64,000 nt of DNA from Alentia gelatinosa. Its lineage: Eukaryota; Annelida; Polychaeta; Phyllodocida; Polynoidae. The stretch is from positions 27,159,716-27,223,715 of the forward strand of contig OX465587.1 in the NCBI GenBank assembly GCA_950022655.1. Reading direction: 5' to 3'. The position numbers and the translations under genes were made by a program. This document shows, piece by piece, positions 1-11,955 of this stretch; within the stretch, counting starts at the first letter, position 1, and each line of letters opens with the position of its first letter. The notes beneath the pieces are model-generated. The model had not been told where the DNA came from. It did not search any database and was given only the letters and a program-made list of their open reading frames with translations.

Positions 1-8
1 TCCTACAG

Positions 9-152
9 CTTTACTCGCATCCTCTCGTCTACGGGATCTTAGCGCGAGAACGTAACGAGACCACGCAGTCGTGTCTGGCCATGGTGGCTAATAGCGTGCG
101 CACGCAGGCGATCCGGCGTTACCGCTACAAGGGCGGTTCTACTCCCTTACAG
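9..152 (+). CDS. Internal exon of an unrecognised membrane-protein gene
   Basis: The window opens on a splice acceptor (TCCTACAG, ending at 8), followed by 48 open codons and a strong donor (CAG|GTAGGT at 153). The exon begins and ends in phase 0. The peptide starts LYSHPLVYGILARERNETTQ, has one N-glycosylation sequon (NETT), and ends in a basic stretch (RRYRYKGGSTPLQ). It joins in phase to the membrane-anchor exon at 4862, so this part is inferred to be extracellular. I do not recognise the family. An alternative reading as the end of a GPCR helix 7 (HPLVY resembling NPxxY) cannot be excluded from one exon. Confidence 0.6.
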
Positions 153-734
153 GTAGGTAAAATTACTTTTCTTCGAAAATGCCAATTTTGTGGCAAAACT
201 GTCTTTTAGTGCAGTAAATAGTATGGTAGTGGACAGTGGAAGTTCTACCAGGAGTAGAACTGTCTTGTGTTAATAAAAAAAGAAAATTATAAAAATGCCT
301 TAAAGAATATCACACTCTTTTTTTATTATTGCAGCGTTTATTCTCGAAACATGCGAATTAGATTTGTATGATACCTTTATATCAGTGTTTACATATACGT
401 AAACTTATATTGACATCGAAATTCCCGTGAAGCCATTCTTGCTATTTCTGTCTTGTATGTATGTGTATTATGACAAGACGGCTTCAGGTTCCTTATCTTG
501 ATAACAGAACGGAATTCCTGATGGTTGTGAACATATGACGAGCCCATACGTATATGTAGAAAGACGTACAAGTGCAAACATCAACTTTCTAAGACATGCA
601 GTACACTCTGGCATGCTCACAATTTGTTGACATCTATTTCTTCCCAAACCCTCCAGTTCATTATGATTATTATATACCTATGATAGTATATCCTACACAT
701 ACCAAAACTTTGACCAAAACTTTTGCTTTCTGTA

Positions 735-878
735 TTTATCTCACCCCTGTACACACTAATAGAATGTACAACACACAGGCTATAGACCATGGAGAATGGA
801 CTGCAATACTTGTAGGGGCATGGAGAACGAGTTCCCAATGTTAAGCCTATGGACATTTATTCCACCCGCTCCTTCCTA
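735..878 (+). mobile_element. MITE, TTATCTCACCCC family, copy 1 (3' arm degraded)
   Basis: It begins TATTTATCTCACCCCTG and carries the family's internal block (GAGTTCCCAATGTTAAGCC and CTATGGACATTTATTCCA). The terminal GGGGTGAGATAA arm is replaced by CCCGCTCC. Six relatives lie at 6.2, 25.4, 39.7, 55.6, 56.8 and 61.4 kb. Confidence 0.6.
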
Positions 879-1245
879 GGTCGTATTTATACCTGTACAC
901 GATGTAGGTGGCGTACGTGGTACTTGATCATGTGACATTAACATCGGCCTAGCTCAGGGGTGTCTCCGTTTCTTTAGTCTATCTGTTCTAGTGGTCATCA
1001 CCATAATACAATGCGGATCTTTTACACATATCTGTCTTGGGTCTTTTCATTTTAAAAGTGAATCAAAAACGACATTCTTCTCCCGAAATAGATATTCTAA
1101 GCCCGAAATGTCGTTCTTGTGCTATATCACTTAGAGTTCTTGTGTTGAAATCTTCATTCTTGGCACATTATGATATAGTCAAATTCAAAGTTGCAGCTCA
1201 GAAAAGCTACATTATCGTGGCCGGTGGATGTCGGCATTGAAAAGT

Positions 1246-1500
1246 AACGCACGGTCAGGTCTAATTTCCATCTGGGTGAATGGGGTGGGGACTCTCAATA
1301 TTGTGTTAAGTACAACAAAATAAGAGGTCATTTCCGTCTCTTTGAAAGGGATTTGGGTTTGTCAGACCTGTGTAAATTACAACACGGTCAGGATTAATTT
1401 TCTCTCTGTGAATTGGGTTGAGGTTCTCAGTCCCATGTATGAATATTAGAGAGGTTTATCACTACTGTGTAAAGTACAACACGGTCAGGGCTAGTTCTAT
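1246..1500 (+). repeat. Degenerate tandem repeat, about 120-bp unit, two copies
   Basis: The words CACGGTCAGG, TGTGAAT(T)GGG and GTGTAAA(G/T)TACAACA recur in order near 1249-1310, 1370-1430 and 1465-1490. No protein-coding potential is apparent. Confidence 0.5.
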
Positions 1501-2724
1501 CTGTTCGTGTCAATGTCGGGAGGTGGTGCAGGGACTTATTGGCTTCTATCCAGGCTTCATGCACGACATTTCCTGTATTATCGCCCAAACATCCAATACA
1601 TGCTATCGGACCTTGTCAGTGGCTGAGTAGATCTGTGAGAGTCTCACTGTACCTGTCACGATTCTTGGTAGTGTCAAGTGATAACCAACATTTAATAAAT
1701 GTACCAGATTTAATAAGTGATAGAAATAACTCATTTTTTGGACAATATTGAAAGCCCCCTCAAATTGACTTATCGTGTTTGGTTAAAAAGTGATAACGGT
1801 ATGATCTTTGTCAGTAGGGATCTGAGGGAAGTGTGTAGGTCGGTTGGCATTCTTAACTATCATTGTGATAGGTATTAAAAATGTTATTATGGTTTATTGT
1901 TAGATTAATCGGTTTCTTTTGTCTGTTTTTCTTTTCTTATCTGATGCTACAAGTGCCTGATTTAGTCAGTTATTACACGGACTTAAGCATCTATTAGTCC
2001 AGAGCCGTGGTCTTGGGACATTTGGTTAAAGGCATATCGGAAAATTTGGCTTGACAATCAAAGTCTATGTTATTTTCCTGAAAATTGAATATGATGATCT
2101 CCAAATTTTTGTAGAATACATATCTTAACTTAGAATCGGTGGTCACGGTGCTAGTTTTTGATTTACAGATCAATATTATAATGCTTTGATGATAGTATAA
2201 AGAAATTCTAGAGAAAGTTGCTTTTCACATAGTAAAACCAATGTCATTTCTCTCAAAAGTTCATAGAATATAATATATGTAAAGTACTACACATTCAAGT
2301 TTTAAAATTCATAGATCACCTACTTTTAAAAAAAATTAAAAAATTAAGAAAACCATATTTTTTAGGTAGAGTGAGGAGTAGCAGTTGAGTTACGCATTAT
2401 ATATCCGCTTATCATGGATAAGACCAACACATCCCAAGTTATCAAAACGAAAAAGAAGACAACAGAAATTATAATGATAGTTTCACATGTATTCCTGGCT
2501 TTATTCGCCTCATGATTCAAATTGATGCGAGGCCACTATCACAAGAAAATGCATATCCATCTCCTAATTGGAGAGAAGTCTACATGGACACAAGCCTAGG
2601 AGCCTGGCCTATGTACCCACATTTTAGGCCAGGTTGGTACTGCTATTTTTCTGGTGCGTTATGGGATGGTATTGAACTTGTTCCCTTGCCAATACAATAT
2701 CAATATACATGTAATAGGTTCTAA

Positions 2725-3007
2725 GGCCCGGCGTCCACCTACTACGATAGAATCGTAGACCTCCCGATATGGCACCGATACAAAATGTAAAAATCGGTGC
2801 CATATCGGGAAGGTGCAAAATCGTAGACATATGTCTAGACATGCCAATCCACCACGCATTGCATGGGGGTTTTATCGGTGTCTAATCGCAGAAACGTGGT
2901 CAACTGCCCCAATATTAGGTAACCTTCCGACGCGATTTTGATTTTTTTATCGGGAGGTGCATCGTAGACCATATCGGTGCCATATCGTAGTAGGTGGACG
3001 CCAGGCC
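2725..3007 (+). mobile_element. Harbinger-like MITE with GGCCCGGCGTCC terminal inverted repeats
   Basis: The ends are GGCCCGGCGTCCACCTACTA and its near-perfect reverse complement (GTAGGTGGACGCCAGGCC). The interior has secondary palindromes built from CGATATGGCACCGAT-type words. Its flanks are TAA on the left and TTA on the right. A sister copy at 7115 has clean TTA duplications. TWA target duplications are typical of PIF/Harbinger elements; family assignment is inferred because no transposase is inside. Confidence 0.75.
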
Positions 3008-3010
3008 TTA

Positions 3011-3947
3011 GGCCCCGCACCCACTAGTTACGACATGCTAGGACAAGCGTTCCGACACACTCCGACACAGAATTTCTCTGTCGTAGCGCAATCGTAGCAC
3101 TCTTGTCGGAACGTGTCTTAGCGTGTCGTAGCCTGTCGGAGCGTGTCGGAAGCCATGTCGGAACAGTTTTTGGCGGAAAAAAAGGAGACCACTGCGCCGA
3201 CATGGGCTACGACACAGGCTACGACAGAATGCAGTTTTTCTCAATTATTTCAAAAATGATGCCAGTGACCAATGATTTTTAAAGTCTTAATATGTAGTAT
3301 TAAACATATACTATATTCTGGTAAAGTTTGAAGAAGGTGAGATGGGTTTTACTGAGTGAAATTGAACTTTTTTGAATTCTTATATTTTCCTTTATCAAAT
3401 ATTTTGAAACTCTTCGGATCTAGAAAGAACACATCCTGATTAGTATGTGACTTAAATTTTGTCGAAATTTTCAAAGTATTAATGGAGATATAGAGGAAAA
3501 TATAAAAGCCCATTGAATTACCATTGCTCCCATAGGCGGCAGTGTTAATATGTCGGAACGGTGTCGTACGGTGTCGTAACCATTATCGGAATCCTGCCTC
3601 CACTACTGATGAACGCTACGATAGCGTTCCGACACGTTCCGACATGCCCCGACACTCTCCGACACGGGCGCCGTGTCGTAGGCCTTGGGACACGCTTCCG
3701 ACATTTCCAACATGTTGGAAATGTCGGAAGCGTGTCGTAAGGCCTACGACACGGCGCCCATGTCGGAGCGTGTCGGAAGCCATGTCGGGGCGTGTCGGGG
3801 CGTGTCGGAACGCTTGTCGGAAGCCGGCCTCCACTCCTGCGATAATTCACACGCTTCGGACACAACGTTCGATTTTATGTCGGAAGCGTGTCGGAAGGGC
3901 TATCGGGGCGTGTCGGAAGTGAAATCGTAGTAAGTGGGTGCGGGGCC
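3011..3947 (+). mobile_element. 937-bp foldback element of TGTCGG-type words, TTA target duplication
   Basis: TTA at 3008-3010 and at 3948-3950 flank ends that read GGCCCCGCACCCACTA and TAAGTGGGTGCGGGGCC. The arms are made almost entirely of TGTCGGAGCG/CGTGTCGGAAGC words in both orientations. An almost perfect palindrome centres on about 3714 (TTTCCAACATGTTGGAAA). A 300-bp AT-rich spacer at about 3240-3540 separates the left arm. The overlapping ORFs on both strands at 3542-3922 are mirror products of the palindrome, not genes. It sits directly against the MITE at 2725-3007. Confidence 0.75.
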
Positions 3948-4485
3948 TTATGGTGTTTTATTGCCTAATGACACTATTTCATCCAATCCTATTGGTTCTG
4001 GTATCAAACAAGCAGACAATACCCTATATTCTTGTACGAAGTGCGTCACATGTGTGGAATATTTCGGAAAAAGCATAAAAGACATAAGTTTCTATCAATT
4101 GAGCTTGTCGTATAGACTTCTTAGAGGACCCCCCGGTGAAATGTAGTGGTACTCGTGTCTAACTGTCCGTTTTTAATGAGCCATGCTTTAAGTTATATAT
4201 CATTTATTTTTTGAAAAGTTGACATTAGGTTATTTTGTAATGTCATTCATTTCAAAATAATTTATGAATTATTGGAGGGATCTCATGAAGGAGAGAGATT
4301 TGATTTGCATAGTTCAAGGTCGCTCTGAATATCCCTCTACCTGTCCTATTATCTGTTTGGACAAAGAACCAATCTATATGAACACTTGAACACATAGTTA
4401 CTAATTCACCTCACTGAGCAGTTACTCTTTGTTCAGGCCATGAGTATACATTACAAAAACAATAGGAGTTCGATGGTTCTCTTGA

Positions 4486-4578
4486 CAGCAGGCCGTAACC
4501 CGAGAGTGTATTGCGTCAGCGGGATCATTACAAAGTCAACCTTGAGTAGTTTACAAAACCACCTGTCCACAAAACAAT
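4486..4578 (+). repeat. Degenerate hairpin, GGCCGTAAACCACTCG family
   Basis: The left arm GGCCGTAACCCGAGAGTG pairs imperfectly with CCTTGAGTAGTTTACAAAACC. The right flank (CCTGTCCACAAAACAATC, then TTATCCATCTTCTCGAATAAA) is shared with the better copy at 59363-59462. Confidence 0.5.
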
Positions 4579-4665
4579 CGTTTGTTGTATGCATTATCCA
4601 TCTTCTCGAATAAATGAAATGAAAGAACTTAAATCAGTACACCACCAGTTGGTTGATAATTGAAA

Positions 4666-4814
4666 CAATATAGACTGGTTTCAGATTTTTTTTTTAAATC
4701 GGTCATATGATCCTTGGAGTTGACCCTACGTAATGTCCTCGCATGTGCTCTGATATTACCACGCGTCAGCTCCTCGGACAATATCTCCGCTTGTATCTGA
4801 GACTAGTCAATATG
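4666..4814 (+). mobile_element. MITE, ACTGGTTTCAGATA family, copy 1
   Basis: It starts CAATATAGACTGGTTTCAGA and ends with a match to its reverse complement (TATCTGAGACTAGTCAATAT). Copies lie at 9682-9820 and 21986-22128, with a lone arm near 37036. This copy ends 47 bp upstream of the acceptor of the exon at 4862. Confidence 0.7.
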
Positions 4815-4861
4815 TATGTATGCAATGGATAATAAAAAAAGAACATTTCTCTCTCTGACAG

Positions 4862-5107
4862 GCAAAGCAAGGCATGAAGTCGGCGTCGAAGGTGTCGTCC
4901 ATTCTCGGCCTCAACGTGCTCATTCTGGCCGCAGTCGCCATTCCGCTGGTCTGTATGGTCGTCATTGTCGTTGTGCTCGAGAAGTGTGTCGTCCGGGTAC
5001 AAGCAAAACACAAGCATGAGAAGGCGAAGGTGAACGGAGCGGAGACGAGACAGGAGACTGATGTGGTGGAACTGCACAACAACCGCGCATTCGTCGTCCA
5101 TTCATGA
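4862..5107 (+). CDS. Terminal exon: transmembrane anchor and cytoplasmic tail
   Basis: A good acceptor (TCTCTCTGACAG|GCA) opens a phase-0 exon of 82 sense codons ending in TGA. After a short juxtamembrane stretch there is one strongly hydrophobic segment (LNVLILAAVAIPLVCMVVIV, continuing VV), then a basic stop-transfer region (KHKHEKAK) and a charged tail ending NNRAFVVHS. An internal ATG at 4874 could start a 77-residue ORF, but the splice signal and matching phase favour use as the last exon of the gene beginning before the window. The tail ends in hydrophobic-x-Ser, not a clear PDZ ligand. Family unknown. No obvious AATAAA follows closely. Confidence 0.6.
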   Translation, partial: AKQGMKSASKVSSILGLNVLILAAVAIPLVCMVVIVVVLEKCVVRVQAKHKHEKAKVNGAETRQETDVVELHNNRAFVVHS

Positions 5108-6200
5108 GACGTCTCTGTTATAGACCACATAGACATTGTGCTATGAAGTCAGCCATCTTGCCCCCAACGCCAACAGAAGAGCATAAGGTGGCGGGTGCGG
5201 CAATCACTGAGTCACTGGATAGAGGGCTATTAACTCACGATTATCAATGGATTATACGAACTGATGACATCGGTTGTCCCCCAACTACAGTGGCGCTATC
5301 TTACAACTTCTTGATGGAGGACGGTGGAAATAGTAACCACTCTGTGCCGGTGTGAATATCATCCACCTAGTACAAACTGTATCAGGTGCATGATAGATAT
5401 GCATGTGTAAATAGTGGAGCAAGAAAACGTCAACGGAAGTCATCCAGGTAAATCCCGGCACATGTGCTCCAGGTCATGCCATCTTGATGGCTGAGCCACT
5501 GGAAGTCGTATGTTTAAAAACATTTTCATGCTAAAAGAACTTGTTGGGCGGATGCTCTGCCTGCCTCCTTGCACAAAAGAAGGGCAGTTTCTGTAAGTAC
5601 ATGGTAGCAGGTGCAGCCGAGTGTAAGTGAAACCTCAACAGAAAACTGTCGGAGCATATCGTCATAGTACTGCTGGAAACAACGGCCTACCTAAATGACA
5701 CACAAGGTACCGAGAGTATACAAATGACACAAGTTCCTCTACTAAATCCGCTGTCGAAGCTTGCCCTCCTTCATTCGAGATCAACAGCTTTCCTCTCTTC
5801 AATATGAGCCAGGTCAGCATCCGTCAGCAACCACGAGAAAATCAATGTGCTCTTTTCCAGGATGGACTCATGACACACGACCACCTTACCGTTACTCTGT
5901 ATGCCTCTTACACAGTCTCCATTCAGGGGAGGATAATGCTGTAGGTTCATGATTGAAGCGGCAATTGTGTGTATAACTAGGGTGTTGTAGGCTATACATT
6001 ATAGGTGTAATACATATGTATGAATGTATACATGCGTAAGGATAGATAATTGGATATTGATAATTTAGGAGGAACTCCATCGAGATCCGTAACCGCAGAA
6101 AATACATCATGAGTTTTGTTAGCGGAGTACTCTCATGAGGCAAACCCAAGTGAGATTACATGACGCACCAAAACAAATGGATATGAATCAAGCGCGGTTC
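5108..6200. other. Intergenic, nothing recognised
   Basis: This contains the presumed 3' UTR of the membrane-protein gene. Only short, codon-unsupported ORFs are present and no repeat was recognised. Confidence 0.4.
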
Positions 6201-6203
6201 AGA

Positions 6204-6345
6204 TTTTATCCCACCCTCATTACTGCCTGATTAGCTAACGTTTTTGACGTCGTGGCCCATTGAGTATTATTCTAAAATACTTCATGGGGGTTCAGTATGA
6301 GTTCCCAATGTTGAGTCTATGTGAATAATACCAGGGGTGAGATAA
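6204..6345 (+). mobile_element. MITE, TTATCTCACCCC family, copy 2
   Basis: Starts TTTTATCCCACCCTC and ends CCAGGGGTGAGATAAA. The interior has the palindromic pair TGAGTATTATTCTAAAATAC/TTCATGGGGG and the block GAGTTCCCAATGTTGAGTC. Confidence 0.7.
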
Positions 6346-7114
6346 ATATGTAGGCATAATATCTATGTCCAAAAACATATGTGTAAATATATAAACATGT
6401 CTATTTGCATGTATATTTACACAATTATATATCCATACTAGTGCATGCACACACGTATAATTATAAATGTATATATGTCTATATTTTTCTACAATGAAAA
6501 TTCCTTTTTTACTGTAGCTGTAGGATTACATACGTGTAACAGACATATCGACAGAGGCCTCTCTGCAGTGCTTAATGCAGTGCTATTTTCTTACACTATT
6601 GATCTTTGTATCTCCTGGTGGTGATGAGGTGAGATCTGAGTCAGACTTTGATCAGAGACATCGCGGCACAGTGTAACCAGAGAAACAGAACTGCTGAAAA
6701 ACATAAATACTGCATTTATAAACAGAAGACGTTTCCGCAGGGTCCGTATAATGTTCCCGGCTGTGGTCTGAATGCATATCAAAGAGCCTTCCTCTTGTGA
6801 TGAATCGTGTATGATGAGATGTATGTTGACAGTTGTATTGTTGGCTTCATATTGACAGGCCTGATACTATCATTTGTTGTACCCCTGTGCACAATCGTTC
6901 TTAAACTTACTGACCTCTACTCCCTATATCGTAAAACTGATGTCAGATTAAATGTCCAGTTAATATTCCCACTATACATGTGCATGAGCGTTTATACAAT
7001 GCTACCCGCTTCTGGGCATGGCGTACAAATACTGTTCGGACCCACTAACAGGCTGTACATGAAATGGCGGGCTTTTTTGTGATTTTTAGGTATACTGATA
7101 GGGAAACATAGTTA

Positions 7115-7385
7115 GGCCCGGCGTCCACCTACTACCATATGTCTACGATGCACCTCCCGATAAAAAGTCTAAATCGTGTCGGAGGGTCACCTAATATCGG
7201 GGCAGTTGACCATGTTTCTGCGATTAGACACCGATAAAAACCCCGTACAATGCATGGTGGATCGGCATGTCTAAGCAAATGTCTACGATTTTTGCACCTT
7301 CCCGATATGTCTCCGACATTTGCTTTTTGTATCGGTGCCATATCGGGAGGTCTAAATTTCCGATGCAGTAGGTGGACGCCAGGCC
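7115..7385 (+). mobile_element. Harbinger-like MITE, GGCCCGGCGTCC family, second copy
   Basis: Flanked by TTA on both sides (7112-7114 and 7386-7388). The termini GGCCCGGCGTCCACCTACTA and GTAGGTGGACGCCAGGCC match the copy at 2725, and internal CCGATATG/CATATCGG palindromes are shared. Non-autonomous. Confidence 0.8.
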
Positions 7386-8220
7386 TTACTGAGCATATAG
7401 TGATGGCTGTGGCTGTTCTCGATATTTCGTCCAGTATCTTTCTGCGCCGACGGTATATTTCAGTGGACATAGAAATACCTAATTTGGCATCACCGACTGA
7501 CGGTTTTAACTGATTTCTATTAGACGATTTAGGGTTGGAATAATCCTGCAAAAATCTGCCGGCAAGGAAAAAGCAGGAGTTAAAAACATTTTGATTACTG
7601 GAAGTGCGACCTTTAATTGGTACCAATATATTCTATGTGAGCACCACCCATCGATTTTTACGTAACTGATATATAATGTCGGTGTGTTTTGCGTCGGCAG
7701 GTATAAACGCAGGCTATGACCTGTCTCCATTGGCCGATTCTGCGGCATCAATCTGCAGTCAGAAACCACCAGCCAATTATATCGGGGAAATCAGTGAATG
7801 GAAACTAGACGTTGGGAAATGGTCACTAATTATTTTTGCAAAGACTACACTAAGAGGCTTCCACTGACTGAACTCCTAACCGTCTGACAATCTAACAGCT
7901 CTGATTTCATCATTGATCTTCAAGGTTTTAGGAGGATTAATCTGTTGAATATTATCGATCCAAAAACACAGATTATTGTATTCCAACATGCGGATGTTAA
8001 CCACTACAAACTGACTTCTATTAGAACTCAAATACATTGGTGCATCTCTTGTTAGCCAATAGAAACAGGCCAAAAAGAAGGCGGTCCTATTTACTCTAAA
8101 AGCTTATCGATTATTTGCAGTGTAAATAGAAAGGAGTGAATGATATACGGAAGCAGGGTTACTCTGACTGTACGTGATAAATACGCAGTAAAATCGACGA
8201 TAAAACGAACCGATGACGCA

Positions 8221-8721
8221 GATAATGTGGCGTTTCCACCTGCCGACGAAAAATCAACCGATTATGTGCACCCTGTACCGAAGACAGTCGGAGGTCCCCC
8301 TTGAGAATTTCTCTGTTGAATCCAAAGTACACAATTTCTTTCCACGTGACGACCGATTATGTGTTCCATGTGCACGGATTACTCATTACGTATCGGATGT
8401 GGCCAGCCTGGAGAATAACCCTCCCTAAACTAACATAGAAATCGGTGGCGGTGATGAGGAAACGCTGCTTTTAGACGAAAATGTAGGTGGTCACTGACCG
8501 AATTTTGGTCACTGCCACCAATTAATTCGACCTGGTTTGATTTCGTGGGTGGCCTCATATGTCGGTCCGTGGTGCCATATTGAGTAATGTTTGAGGGAAA
8601 AGTCCCTGACTCTTTTTTTTGCACCTGACTATTATTGCCCGAAAAGTATCACACAGTTCGTCGGCGGTGCTAGATGCCATAACCGGTGGTCGTAATCGGC
8701 AGGTGGAAACGCCGCATAATA
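8221..8721 (+). mobile_element. 500-bp inverted-repeat element
   Basis: TAATGTGGCGTTTCCACCTG at the left is repeated inverted at the right (CAGGTGGAAACGCCGCATAA), about 25 bp matching with one mismatch. The region from 7.4 to 9.0 kb holds more diverged relatives of the same words (for example GTCGGCAGGTATAAACGC at 7694). No transposase was recognised. Confidence 0.55.
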
Positions 8722-9681
8722 TACACCGATGAAATCTCACCAACAGTTGTACATGAAAGCCAGTGGTACATATGTTTCCAGTCATTGACCGATTTATGCT
8801 GTCCGATTTTTTGTCAAGTGACCCAATTCCTCTCTGTTATTTTCAAAACATTTTGAAAGCTTCTGTAAGATTCTTTGTTTTTAAGTGGTGCCAAATATCT
8901 TATATATCGGTACCGGAATTGGTGCTTGTATTTTCAATTCACCCATTTTTTTTAAAGGTCCATTTCTATATATCAAAGATTCCCGGTAAATTTGTTTGTG
9001 GCAATAATCGGTAAATGTAGGTGCTACTATAAAGAGTAGCAATGACCAATTTGATACACATTTAGTGTTTGTTTATGTCATTGATCATGATATATTGATT
9101 TAGTACTATGAATTATGTTGTATGAACATGCAATAATCAACAATAAATGTGGTCTGTGATTAACAGTGACGGAAACCTGATTGGACTGTCAGAAATACAA
9201 CGAGGACTTGGTTTATGATATAGAAAAGTCTCTGTCATCTTTTGTTTGATCGGTTGATTTTTTGCTTATTTTGTTGTTGTAATGCTGATATGGTATTTCA
9301 GTTATGCTTTACGTTTTAGCAGCGAATTGAAATAAAACGGATATAATGTAGGACTGATACACTTTAGGCCGGACCAACAAATAAATGAAGTATCATAAGC
9401 ATATTATTAGAATCTAGATAAGAATTACGTCATATCGTTTCTATGGTAAAACTTGGCGTTATAGCGTTTCCATGGAAAAATTAACAGATTTTGGTCTCGA
9501 TGGGAGAAACAAAATAAAACATAAATTGCAGCCGTCGATGCTGCGTCAATATGTATTCACTAAAAGGTATGAATATTTCAGTACGTGTTCTATCCACTGC
9601 AACTAACATCTTTATAAGCTCACAGCTGTGTCTGACCTGTCAACAGCCTCCATACATTCGGCACTATTTAAAGGTCTATAC

Positions 9682-9820
9682 ACAATATTAACTGGTTTCA
9701 GATACTAGCGGCAGTAATCTCCGAGGACCAGACGCGCAGTAATATCCGAGCACACGTGAGGATATTGCTGTCTAGTCCGAGCAAATTACGACAGCTTTTA
9801 TCTGAAACCAATTTATTTTG
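9682..9820 (+). mobile_element. MITE, ACTGGTTTCAGATA family, copy 2
   Basis: The arms are CAATATTAACTGGTTTCAGA and TTATCTGAAACCAATTTATT. The interior is itself palindromic around GTAATATCCGAGCACACGTG. Confidence 0.65.
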
Positions 9821-9822
9821 TA

Positions 9823-10460
9823 TTTATCAACCATCGCTCGTCGCTAATAATAGTATTGCTATAACATTTCCGAGATTTGAAGCTCGATTGATGCACCTCC
9901 TATTGCTGATTTGAAGGTGGCAATCCAGGCGAACAGGATGGTAATTTAGTGTAGTCTGATGAGAAATATGTAGTTCCGCCAACTTTCATCTTTGTAATTT
10001 CACACTTTGTTTCAATAATTATCACTACCAGAAAAGGCATTATCTTCATATTTCACAAATATCCAGTTACATTACAGCGCTTTCTCAGTTTGTTATGAAG
10101 TTATGATTTTGATTTCGTTTTTGGGACTTTTTTCCGTAAAATCCTATTCTCACAAGTTGGAAATCACGGCCTCCGTAATCTCCTTCTTGCAAATCACACA
10201 CGCACAATGAGTTTGCCATGAGGATTCCGTAATCGGTGGTTGATTAATGTTACAATTCACAGTAATCTGTAAATATATAGATAATTAGCAGCTCAAACTT
10301 TATCGTTGTGATATGTTCTTAGATAGGTTCATTTTCATTTGCTTGATTAGCATATGAAATGTAATGAAATATATCGTTTTCTTCAATCCTCTCAAAAACA
10401 AGAACAGTGACCTATAGCTTCTCACACCTAAATGTGTAATTCTCCAATTTGAAAATATTC
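9823..10460. other. AT-rich intergenic stretch, nothing recognised
   Basis: No long ORF, no clear splice-bounded exon and no repeat recognised here. Confidence 0.4.
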
Positions 10461-10472
10461 TGTGAAGGTTTG

Positions 10473-10945
10473 GGCTACACCACGTGGCCTACATCGCCTG
10501 GCCTGCATCACGTGGACTAAAGCACATGGCTGCATCACCAGACTTGTATCATCAAACCTGCGTCCCTTGGCCTGCATCACTTGGTCTGCATCAAGTGGCC
10601 TGCAGCACAAGGCCTGTAGCACATGGCCTGTGTCATGCAGCCTGCATCATGTAGAGACACTTGGCTTGCATCATGCGGCCTGTGTAATTTCGCCTGCATC
10701 ATGCAGCCTGCATCAGATGATCTGAGTCATGCGACCTATGTCATGTGGCCTGTATCACACAGCGTACATCACAGCGCCTGCAGCATGTGGTTTTCGGTAC
10801 CTGGACTACATGACACAGCCTACATCATGCATCCTGTGTCATCAGGCCTGCACCATGCAGCCGGCAGTATGTGGCTTTCAGTCTGTAGCCTGCACCACAT
10901 GGCCTACATGACGCAGCCTGTGTCACGAAGCCTGTGTCATGTGTC
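10473..10945 (+). repeat. Degenerate minisatellite of GGCCTGCATCA words
   Basis: About 470 bp in which (G/A)(G/C)CCTG(C/T)(A/G)TCA(C/T) recurs every 10-20 bp, with units of variable length. All three forward frames stay open for long stretches because the units rarely make stops. The apparent ORFs (10462-10725, 10623-11009) are therefore treated as by-products. Confidence 0.7.
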
Positions 10946-11540
10946 CGATACCTGTTCAGACAGAGAGATGTCAGACCAGTGCTCTAACGTCAGATCCATG
11001 TCATCCTAGCACACACAGGTGTACACGTGGAGCATCGAAAGGCAGAAAACAGGAAACTCATCTTATACAGAATCAGGGTGACACTGACCTCTTACCTCAC
11101 ACATTTCAGCACAATTCAGCATCAATGTGATAGCGCGTGATCATGCTGGATAAAGCATATAAAGGGGCATATTTTCAGCCCCGCAAAATGCCAAAAAACC
11201 CATTCTTTTAAGAAGGAATGCGATTTCTTGTATAGCATATGCAGTCCAACTTAAATTGGTATAGTGTTGAAAAAAGGTCATTTTGAATGAGACTTCTTGA
11301 AACCATAACAAGTAGCAGATAAATATCTGTCGTTGGTGGAACAGTACTGAAGCAAAAGGTAGGAAAAGAAATATACTGTCCTATAGAAGTACCACAAGGG
11401 ACCCACACACCACCCAGCGGGCACCCAGCAATCACTTCCACTGAGCCGAGCCGTTGACTGGCACTGGAGGGGCGGTGGTTCCACGATGTTGTCTGGTGGA
11501 CATTGGCAGCATAATCATGCTTCACTTATTTCCTATTTAT

Positions 11541-11955
11541 TAGAGCGTGCTTGCACGTGCTAAATACATCATCTAGAGGTTAGAGTCAGGGTTAGAGTCA
11601 GAGTTAGAGTGGTTACATTGAACTTTCAGTGTGCTTCCAGAAAACTATCCCTTTACTATCTGCATGCTGTTCACTGTAATAGTGAGAACAGAGGAGGAGG
11701 CCAGTGTCTCAGGGTCTTAGAGGTGTGGCCAGCTGACCATGACCAATCACTTAATACCGAAATACCTCATTGACCCACTGTTGCTTGATATGTTTTGATC
11801 CTAGACTCAGGCAGCTAGAGAAATGACAAGTTGACTGGGTTCAGGGGGGTTACAGAAAACTATCCTTAGGCTAAATCGGACTCAAACCTTTTAATTGTTA
11901 TTCATTTATAATAGCACGCTCATTCATCTGTGATGAACATACTTTTGGCTCCTAG
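11541..11955 (+). mobile_element. About 415-bp dispersed repeat (AGAGCGTGC family), copy 1
   Basis: Begins TATTAGAGCGTGCTTG and ends AATAGCACGCTCATTCATC, so the ends are short inverted repeats. Inverted copies lie at 15890-16165 (truncated) and 59636-60060. The interior TGGTCATGG/CCATGACCAATCACT and AACTTGTCATTTCT-like blocks are shared. Non-coding. Confidence 0.65.

Larger units (their letters stand above)
153..4861 (+). other. 4.7 kb intron joining the first two exons
   Basis: The donor is GTAGGT at 153. The acceptor is a pyrimidine-rich CTCTCTCTGACAG ending at 4861. Both neighbouring exons are phase 0 at this junction. The intron holds a truncated TTATCTCACC MITE, degenerate tandem repeats at 1.25-1.5 kb, a Harbinger-like MITE, a 937-bp foldback, a hairpin at about 4.49 kb and a further MITE that ends 47 bp before the acceptor. 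No coding sequence is seen in the rest. Confidence 0.55.

Noticed and set aside
3542..3922. Overlapping ORFs on both strands (126 and 106 codons) with similar arginine/cysteine-rich products
   Set aside because: They are mirror products of the TGTCGG palindrome; no start, domain or codon signal supports a gene.
10462..11009. ORFs rich in CIT/HHAxC peptides
   Set aside because: By-products of the GCATCA minisatellite; all three forward frames are open.
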